DNA of 10,547 nucleotides, taken from assembly GCA_902470345.1 (NCBI GenBank), contig CABRGB010000059.1:1-10547 (forward strand), read 5' to 3'. The notes under the pieces are model-generated. The model saw only the letters and a list, made by a program, of their open reading frames with translations, ran no database searches and had not been told where the DNA came from. This document shows positions 5,792 through 10,547 of the stretch, in pieces. How positions within the stretch are numbered: the first letter of the stretch is position 1; each line of letters opens with the position of its first letter. Both the position numbers and the translations under genes were made by a program. The stretch comes from an uncultured Collinsella sp. (GTDB taxonomy: Bacteria; Actinomycetota; Coriobacteriia; Coriobacteriales; Coriobacteriaceae).

Positions 5792-6940
5792 ATGAAAACC
5801 ATCAATCGTCTGGCCTCCTTTATCAAGGCCGACCATCGCTATGTATATCTGGGCACGAGTGTCATCGCGGCACTCGGCCTGGCGTTTAGCCAGCGCAATC
5901 CCACGCCGCTGAGCTTTTTGGCGCCTACGGGCGTGTTCCAAGACTGCCTCTGGGCAATCCTTTGGGCCTGGCTTGTCGTGTCGGCGGCGGCGCTGGTCAC
6001 CAAACTCATGCACTGGAACGACTATCGCGAAACGTCGCCGTTTGCTTCCGAGCGCTTCCGTCGCGGCGCGCGCCTGGGCAGCTATGTCGTCGTTGCTATT
6101 GCGGCGATCTTCTTTGTCGACCGCTGCGTCATGTCATTTATCGACCTGGTGCAGGTGAGCATTGTCTCGGACTCCAACCCCAGCGACTTTTTGTCGAGCC
6201 TGGTCTACATGACCTACAAGAGCGGCGACTTCTTTATCCGCGGCATCGAGATCACCATCGCACTTGCGACCTTCGGTACCGTCATCGCCTTTTTCCTGGC
6301 GCTGCTCTTTGTGTTCCTGCGTATTCAGACCTTCGATCGCGTGGATAACGATCTCACGCGCTTCTTTAAGAGCATCGGCCGCGGCCTTGCGACTGTCTAC
6401 TCCACCATCGTGCGCGGCACGCCCATGATGGTTCAGGGCCTGCTCATCTATTACGCGGGCTTCACCGTTTTGCGCGGCATGGGCTTCGAGACCGCCCAGG
6501 CCAACCAGATTTGGAGTACCTTCACCGCCGGCCTCGTCACCATCTCTCTCAACTCCACCGCCTACATGATGGAGGTCCTGCGCGGCGGCATCGAGTCCAT
6601 CGATCCCGGCCAGGCCGAGGCGGCGCGCTCGCTGGGCCTGTCGCAGTGGCAGGCTATGCGCAAGGTCGTGTTCCCCCAGGGCATTAAAAACGCGATTCCC
6701 GCACTCACCAACGAGCTCATCATCAACATCAAGGACTCGTCGGTGCTTTCGGTCATCGGCGTGTTCGACCTCATGTACGCCACCACCACCGTCGCCGGCG
6801 TGTACTACCGTCAGATGGAGGTCTACTGCGTGGCGCTCGTGGTTTACCTGATCCTGACGCTCGTGGCGAGCCGCCTGCTCGAGGCCTTTGGCAAAAAGCT
6901 CGGCGCCGAGGCCCCGGCAACGCTGCCCAGCTCCAACTAG
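5792..6940 (+). CDS. Amino acid ABC transporter permease, HisM type, with N-terminal extension
   Basis: This is the membrane channel subunit (382 aa) of the polar amino acid uptake ABC system. The core begins near residue 148 and carries the family signatures RGTPMMVQGLLIYY (208-221) and the cytoplasmic EAA loop AEAARSLGLSQWQAMRKVVF (275-294), which contacts the ATPase, followed by IKDSSVLSVIG. Family members are usually about 215-250 aa. The extra ~145 residues hold three predicted helices at about 18-34, 52-72 and 95-120, separated by charged loops. GGGAGG just after the SBP stop serves ATG 5792. A single permease gene implies a homodimer in the transporter. The extension is intact coding sequence with native codon use, not a frameshift artefact as far as can be seen. 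Confidence 0.94.
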   Translation: MKTINRLASFIKADHRYVYLGTSVIAALGLAFSQRNPTPLSFLAPTGVFQDCLWAILWAWLVVSAAALVTKLMHWNDYRETSPFASERFRRGARLGSYVVVAIAAIFFVDRCVMSFIDLVQVSIVSDSNPSDFLSSLVYMTYKSGDFFIRGIEITIALATFGTVIAFFLALLFVFLRIQTFDRVDNDLTRFFKSIGRGLATVYSTIVRGTPMMVQGLLIYYAGFTVLRGMGFETAQANQIWSTFTAGLVTISLNSTAYMMEVLRGGIESIDPGQAEAARSLGLSQWQAMRKVVFPQGIKNAIPALTNELIINIKDSSVLSVIGVFDLMYATTTVAGVYYRQMEVYCVALVVYLILTLVASRLLEAFGKKLGAEAPATLPSSN

Positions 6941-6962
6941 GCTCAAGACGAGGAGAATCATC

Positions 6963-7748
6963 ATGGCAGATACCGCCACTACCGGCACCGCGGCCGCCGC
7001 ACAGACCAATGAGCCGCTCATCCGCGTCGAGGGCCTGCGCAAGAGCTTCGGCTCGCTCGAGGTGCTCAAGGGCATCGACCTGTCCGTTAACCCCGGCGAG
7101 GTCGTTACCATTATCGGCGCCTCGGGCTCGGGCAAGTCGACCTTCCTGCGCTGCCTCAACCTGCTCGAGACCCCGGACGCGGGCCACATCTGGTTCCACG
7201 GCCAGGACCTCACGGCCGAGCGCTGCAATATCAATAAACTCCGCGAGGACATCGGCATGGTGTTCCAGGGCTTTAACCTGTTCAACAACATGGACGTGCT
7301 CGACAACTGCACGCTTGCGCCCGTCACGCTCAAAAAGATGAGCAAGGCCGAGGCCGAGAAGGTCGCGATGGAGCATTTGACGAGCGTGGGGCTCGAAAAG
7401 TTTGCGCATGCCGCCGTGGGTCGCCTGTCCGGTGGCCAAAAGCAGCGCGTGGCCATCGCGCGCGCCCTGTGCATGAATCCGCAGATCATGCTGTTCGACG
7501 AGCCGACCTCCGCACTCGACCCCGAGATCGTGGGCGAGGTGCTCGAGGTCATGCGCAAGCTCGCGGCCGACGGCATGACCATGGTCGTCGTCACGCACGA
7601 GATGGCCTTTGCCCGAACCGTGTCCGACCGCGTGGTCTTTATGGACAAGGGCGTGGTGCTCGAGGACGCCGCGCCGGCCGAGCTCTTCGGCAACCCCAAA
7701 CACCAGCGCACTCGCGAGTTCCTCTCTCGTTATCTCGAGGACAAATAA
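6963..7748 (+). CDS. Amino acid ABC transporter ATP-binding protein (GlnQ type)
   Basis: This 261-aa cytoplasmic ATPase powers the transporter formed with the two preceding genes. All ABC motifs are present and canonical: Walker A GASGSGKST at 52-60, Q-loop in GMVFQGFNLF, signature LSGGQKQR at 155-162, Walker B IMLFDEP with Asp179 and Glu180, D-loop SALDPE, and switch His in VVTHEMAFA. ATG 6963 is chosen for AGGAGA at 6951-6956. The extra ~20 Ala/Thr-rich residues before the usual family start are probably harmless. The gene follows the permease stop by 22 bases, in one operon. HisP/GlnQ-type ATPases of this kind serve polar amino acid import; substrate specificity rests with the SBP. Confidence 0.95.
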   Translation: MADTATTGTAAAAQTNEPLIRVEGLRKSFGSLEVLKGIDLSVNPGEVVTIIGASGSGKSTFLRCLNLLETPDAGHIWFHGQDLTAERCNINKLREDIGMVFQGFNLFNNMDVLDNCTLAPVTLKKMSKAEAEKVAMEHLTSVGLEKFAHAAVGRLSGGQKQRVAIARALCMNPQIMLFDEPTSALDPEIVGEVLEVMRKLAADGMTMVVVTHEMAFARTVSDRVVFMDKGVVLEDAAPAELFGNPKHQRTREFLSRYLEDK

Positions 7749-7772
7749 CCGACCGCAAACGCTTATGTGGCA

Positions 7773-7795
7773 GGGCCGCTCCGGTGGGGCGGCCC
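7773..7795 (+). other. GC-rich hairpin between the ABC operon and the M20 peptidase gene
   Basis: GGGCCGC (7773-7779) and GCGGCCC (7789-7795) form a 7-bp stem with a 9-base loop and no T-run after it. It may slow or stabilise the transcript between ATPase and peptidase, but it is not a convincing terminator, so read-through into the peptidase gene is possible. Confidence 0.4.
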
Positions 7796-7820
7796 TCGTC
7801 ATCACAATCGAAAGGATGTC

Positions 7821-9236
7821 ATGGCCGAGGTTTGGCGCTTCTTTGCGCATGAGGACGATTTTGCCGATTTGGACGAGGCTGGCGCGTGCGAACGCCTGGG
7901 CCGCGTGCTGTCGTTTCCGACCGTCTCGAGCATGGATGCCGAGGCGGTGAACTGGCAGTCGTTCGACGACCTGCGCGCCTATATGCAGCAGGCGTGGCCG
8001 CGCGTGTTTGCGGCGGGCGAGGTCGAGCTTGTCGACCATTCGCTGTTGGTGACGCTTGCCGGCAGCAATTCGGCTCTTAACCCCGTCATGCTCATGGGTC
8101 ACATGGACGTGGTCCCCGTGGTGCCGGGTACCGAGGCCGACTGGACGCATGCCCCCTTTAGCGGGCACGTGGACGACACCTACATCTGGGGCCGCGGCGC
8201 GATTGACATGAAGGACCAGGTCGCAGGTATTCTCGAGGCTGTCGAGTATGCGCTGGCGCACGGTTGGCAGCACGAGCGCACGCTGCTCCTGGCCTTTGGC
8301 CAGGACGAGGAAACCACGCAGTACGGCGCAGGCGCCATCGGCCACGCGCTCGAGGAGCGCGGCATTGAGCTTGAGTACCTGATCGACGAGGGCGACTACC
8401 GCATCGTTTCGGCTGCCGAGTACAGCGCGGGCGAGGGTTGGCTCATGCACGCCGACCTCTCGGAGAAGGGCTATGCCGATATCGTGCTCAAGACGAAGAG
8501 TAAGGGTGGACATTCTTCTAACCCCTACGGCGGCACATCGCTCGAGGTGCTGAGCCGCGCTGTCGCCGCAATCTGCGATATCGAGTGGCCGACGCGTGTG
8601 ACCGATCTGCTTGCCGCACAGCTTGTCGAGCTGGGGCTCTACACGGCCGATGAAATTGCCGCCAACGGGGACGCCATTGTCCGCGATTGCCTCGCCAGCA
8701 AAAAGCTCTATCCGCTGGTGACGACCACCTGCGCGCCCACGCAAATCGAGGGTGGCAGCACCGGCGCCAACGTAATGCCGCAGGATATGTGGGCCAATAT
8801 CAACTTCCGCATGCTCGAGGGCACGAGCGTGGCCGATGTCGTTACCCGCTGCCGCGAGGTGGTTGCCGCGGCGGGCCTTGCCGGACGTGTGGAGGTCGAA
8901 CTCGGTCCCGGCAGCTCCGAGCCTTCGCCGTCTCCGCGTGTCGGCGGATCGGGGCTCGAGGCCATTCGCGCCATCGCCGCCCGCTACTTCCGTGATCCAA
9001 AGGGGACGGAGGAAAACGGATCATTCGAGCCAGTGGCAATTGTGCCCTCGACCGTGATCGGTGCGACCGACGCTGCCAACTACCAGCGCATTTGCCCTGA
9101 GTGCATTCGCTTCTCGGCCTTTGTGGTTGATGACGACGAGTGCGATCGCGGCGTCCACGGCACCAACGAGCGCATCACCCGCCGCGCCTACCTCCAGGGT
9201 ATCCGCTTTTTCATCGCTCTGCTTCAAACGCTCTAG
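7821..9236 (+). CDS. M20 family metallopeptidase (CPS1/PM20D1-like)
   Basis: This 471-aa cytoplasmic di-zinc peptidase or amidohydrolase probably cleaves dipeptides or N-acyl amino acids. The metal site is complete: His94 and Asp96 in MGHMDVV, bridging Asp129 in WGRGAIDMKDQ, general base Glu163 with ligand Glu164 in GQDEETT, Asp189 in LIDEGDYR, and His446 in HGTNERI. The central dimerisation insert begins near KTKSKGGHSSNPYGG. The overall size and the IDEG segment resemble carboxypeptidase S and PM20D1 rather than PepV or DapE. ATG 7821 is supported by AAAGGA at 7811-7816; an upstream in-frame GTG at 7767 would run through the hairpin. It lies 72 bases after the ABC ATPase and may be co-transcribed, supplying or trimming imported substrates. 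No signal peptide is present. Confidence 0.93.
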   Translation: MAEVWRFFAHEDDFADLDEAGACERLGRVLSFPTVSSMDAEAVNWQSFDDLRAYMQQAWPRVFAAGEVELVDHSLLVTLAGSNSALNPVMLMGHMDVVPVVPGTEADWTHAPFSGHVDDTYIWGRGAIDMKDQVAGILEAVEYALAHGWQHERTLLLAFGQDEETTQYGAGAIGHALEERGIELEYLIDEGDYRIVSAAEYSAGEGWLMHADLSEKGYADIVLKTKSKGGHSSNPYGGTSLEVLSRAVAAICDIEWPTRVTDLLAAQLVELGLYTADEIAANGDAIVRDCLASKKLYPLVTTTCAPTQIEGGSTGANVMPQDMWANINFRMLEGTSVADVVTRCREVVAAAGLAGRVEVELGPGSSEPSPSPRVGGSGLEAIRAIAARYFRDPKGTEENGSFEPVAIVPSTVIGATDAANYQRICPECIRFSAFVVDDDECDRGVHGTNERITRRAYLQGIRFFIALLQTL

Positions 9237-9237
9237 A

Positions 9238-9263
9238 ATGTGACAAAGCGACAGTCCCTTTGT
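9238..9263. repeat. Dispersed palindromic repeat, copy 4
   Basis: ATGTGACAAAG (9238-9248), then CGACAGTCCCTTTGT, matches copy 1 with one internal change and a lost outer right arm. It begins 1 base after the peptidase stop, again in the same orientation. Confidence 0.75.
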
Positions 9264-9317
9264 TAGCCGTTGGGCGTTCTTAAACGACTGGTCGTTAAGG
9301 AGTGTCCCCAACGGCTA
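9264..9317. repeat. Long imperfect inverted repeat, second repeat family copy B plus its inverse
   Basis: TAGCCGTTGGG (9264-9274) pairs exactly with CCCAACGGCTA (9307-9317). Inside, CGTTCTTAAACGACTG is opposed by a diverged inverse copy beginning GTCGTTAAGGAG. The whole could fold into a ~54-nt hairpin. The left part repeats the sequence at 4731-4753. It may act as a terminator-like 3' structure after the peptidase gene, or be a small nonautonomous element; there is no T-run. Confidence 0.7.
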
Positions 9318-9525
9318 CGTCCACTCATTCCGTGCGGGTTATATGCAGGTTTGCTTGCGCACGCTATCATGTATGGGTTAGACCGCAACTATGTACCCCA
9401 TACGCGAAGGGATGCGCATGTATCTGAAGATCGACATGTTCTAGCTGGGCTTACCCCCGCAGTGGCGCCATGCGCCCCATCAATTCTGCCGATTTTCACC
9501 TTCACGCATATAAAGGAGTCCTGCC
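9318..9525 (+). other. Upstream region of prfA, no confirmed gene
   Basis: This stretch must hold the prfA promoter, but none is convincing: TATCAT (9365-9370) is a fair -10 without a matching -35. An inverted repeat GTATGGG (9371-9377) and CCCATAC (9397-9403) brackets 19 bases. A ten-codon ORF, MRMYLKIDMF, runs from ATG 9412 to TAG 9444 behind GAAGGG; it could be a leader peptide or chance. AAGGAG (9513-9518) is the ribosome binding site of prfA. The L31 gene that often precedes prfA in actinobacteria is not here. Confidence 0.4.
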
Positions 9526-10547
9526 ATGCGCGACAAGCTCGAAAAGATCATCAAGGCCTACGAGGAGCTCGAGAAGAAGCTTTCCGACCCGGCCGTCGCC
9601 TCCGACATCAAGGAGTTCACGCGTCTCAACAAGGAGTACGCGCACCAGTCCGACCTCATCGCCGCCTCGCGCGAGTACATCGGCGCGCTCGATGACATCG
9701 ATGCCGCCAAGGAAATGCTCCACGATACCACCGATGCCGATGAGAAGGAGATGCTCCAGATGGACATCTCCGAAAACGAGGCCAAGCTTCCCCAGCTCGA
9801 GGAAGATATCAAGTACATGCTCATCCCGAGCGACCCCAACGACGACAAGAACACCATCGTCGAGATCCGCTCCGCCGCCGGTGGCGACGAGGCGGCCATC
9901 TTTGCCGGCGACCTGTACAAGATGTACCAGCGCTTCTGCGAGTCGCGCGGCTGGAAGACCACCGTGCTCGATTCTAGCCCCAGCGAGGCCGGCGGCTTTA
10001 AGTCCATCGAGTTCAAGGTCGAGGGCGACCGCGTCTACTCCGTCATGAAGTTCGAGTCCGGCGTGCACCGTGTTCAGCGCGTCCCCAAGACCGAGTCCCA
10101 GGGCCGCATTCAGACCTCCACGGCAACCGTCGCCGTGCTTCCCGAGGCCGAGGAAATCGACGTCCAGATCAACCAGTCCGACCTGCGCATCGACACTTAC
10201 TGTGCCTCGGGCCCTGGCGGTCAGTGCGTTAACACCACCTACTCCGCCGTGCGCATCACCCACCTGCCCACCAACACCGTGGTGCAGTCGCAGGAGCAGC
10301 GCTCCCAGATCCAGAACCGCGAAGTCTGCATGCAGATGCTGCGTGCCCGCCTCTACGAGATGGAGCTCGAGAAGCAGCAGGCAGAGCTTGGTGCCGAGCG
10401 CCAGAGCCAGATCGGCCACGGCAACCGTTCCGAGAAGATTCGTACCTATAACCAGCCCCAGGACCGCGTGACCGATCACCGTATCGGCTTCAACTCCACC
10501 TACAACGGCGTCCTTCTGGGCGATCAGCTCGGCACCGTCATCGAGGC
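9526..10547 (+). CDS. prfA: Peptide chain release factor 1 (3' end outside window)
   Basis: RF1 recognises UAA and UAG in the ribosomal A site and triggers peptide release. The visible 340 codons cover the coiled N-terminal domain (MRDKLEKIIKAYEELEKKL), the AGGDEAA segment, the RF1-type codon-reading tripeptide P187-K188-T189 within HRVQRVPKTE, and the catalytic GGQ at 231-233 in SGPGGQC. The PxT tripeptide excludes RF2, which carries SPF. About 15-20 C-terminal residues are off the edge. ATG 9526 follows AAGGAG by 7 bases. Oddities: Gln196 stands seven residues after Thr189, where the family has the His that stacks on the stop codon (GRIHTS becomes GRIQTS); near GGQ, Cys226 replaces the usual Arg and Tyr239 the usual Asp of TDSAVR. 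The other contacts, Gln184 and Thr197, are conserved. Confidence 0.97.
   Translation, partial: MRDKLEKIIKAYEELEKKLSDPAVASDIKEFTRLNKEYAHQSDLIAASREYIGALDDIDAAKEMLHDTTDADEKEMLQMDISENEAKLPQLEEDIKYMLIPSDPNDDKNTIVEIRSAAGGDEAAIFAGDLYKMYQRFCESRGWKTTVLDSSPSEAGGFKSIEFKVEGDRVYSVMKFESGVHRVQRVPKTESQGRIQTSTATVAVLPEAEEIDVQINQSDLRIDTYCASGPGGQCVNTTYSAVRITHLPTNTVVQSQEQRSQIQNREVCMQMLRARLYEMELEKQQAELGAERQSQIGHGNRSEKIRTYNQPQDRVTDHRIGFNSTYNGVLLGDQLGTVIE

Noticed and set aside
4682..6013. 443-codon minus-strand frame opposite the SBP gene
   Set aside because: An antisense shadow caused by GC-rich codon structure; it crosses the terminator and operon start and has no motif.
7773..7795. Intrinsic terminator after the ABC ATPase gene
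   Set aside because: The stem is GC-rich but only 7 bp, with a 9-base loop and no T-run, so it is listed only as a hairpin.
6134..8744. Very long minus-strand frames (525 and 657 codons) opposite the permease, ATPase and peptidase genes
   Set aside because: The plus strand carries complete motif sets in these bases; the antisense products are low-complexity mirrors.
9502..10479. 325-codon minus-strand frame opposite prfA
   Set aside because: A shadow of prfA; repetitive Leu/Gly/Val/His composition and no recognisable domain.
9526..10547. Release factor 2 or a ribosome-rescue factor instead of RF1
   Set aside because: The codon-reading motif is PKT in the RF1 context and not SPF, and the full N-terminal domain rules out short ArfB-type proteins.

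Overview
The window looks like a chromosomal segment of a GC-rich gut actinobacterium of the class Coriobacteriia, most like Collinsella. This is inferred from codon use, protein style, short dispersed palindromes built on GACAAAGGGAC, and a Tat-type lipoprotein SBP. No rRNA or tRNA is present to fix the taxonomy. Most genes are GC-rich (bases 8281-8340 are 41/60 G+C) and use strong Shine-Dalgarno sites.

Layout. Bases 1-975 (minus strand) hold the first 325 codons of an MFS drug/metabolite exporter. Facing away from it is a 48-codon ORF of unknown nature (1075-1221). Each has a sigma70-like promoter with a 17-bp spacer that ends only 4-5 nt before its ATG, so both may be leaderless. The small ORF stops inside a perfect 31-bp palindrome. 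Two near-identical, covarying dyads follow (1253-1287 and 1292-1328), then an AAA+ ATPase with a C-terminal DUF4143 nuclease-like domain (1360-2661) that is visibly poorer in GC. A degenerate copy of the palindrome follows it. Next come a single-pass acidic membrane protein of unknown function (2803-3669) and a LacX/GalM-like aldose epimerase (3749-4642), which ends in a palindrome copy and a textbook terminator.

Bases 4856-7748 are a complete polar amino acid ABC uptake operon: Tat-exported lipoprotein receptor, HisM-type permease with a three-helix N-terminal extension, and GlnQ-type ATPase. An M20 metallopeptidase of the CPS1/PM20D1 type (7821-9236) follows after 72 nt. Together they suggest import of amino acids or peptide-derived substrates and intracellular hydrolysis. 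After a composite repeat block comes prfA (peptide chain release factor 1), which runs off the right edge about 15-20 residues short of its end.

The points most worth a second look are: (i) the paired covarying dyads before the DUF4143 ATPase; (ii) release factor 1 with Gln where the family has the stop-codon-stacking His, together with dominant TAG stop use in the same window; (iii) a palindrome family placed at four plus-strand gene ends in one orientation.
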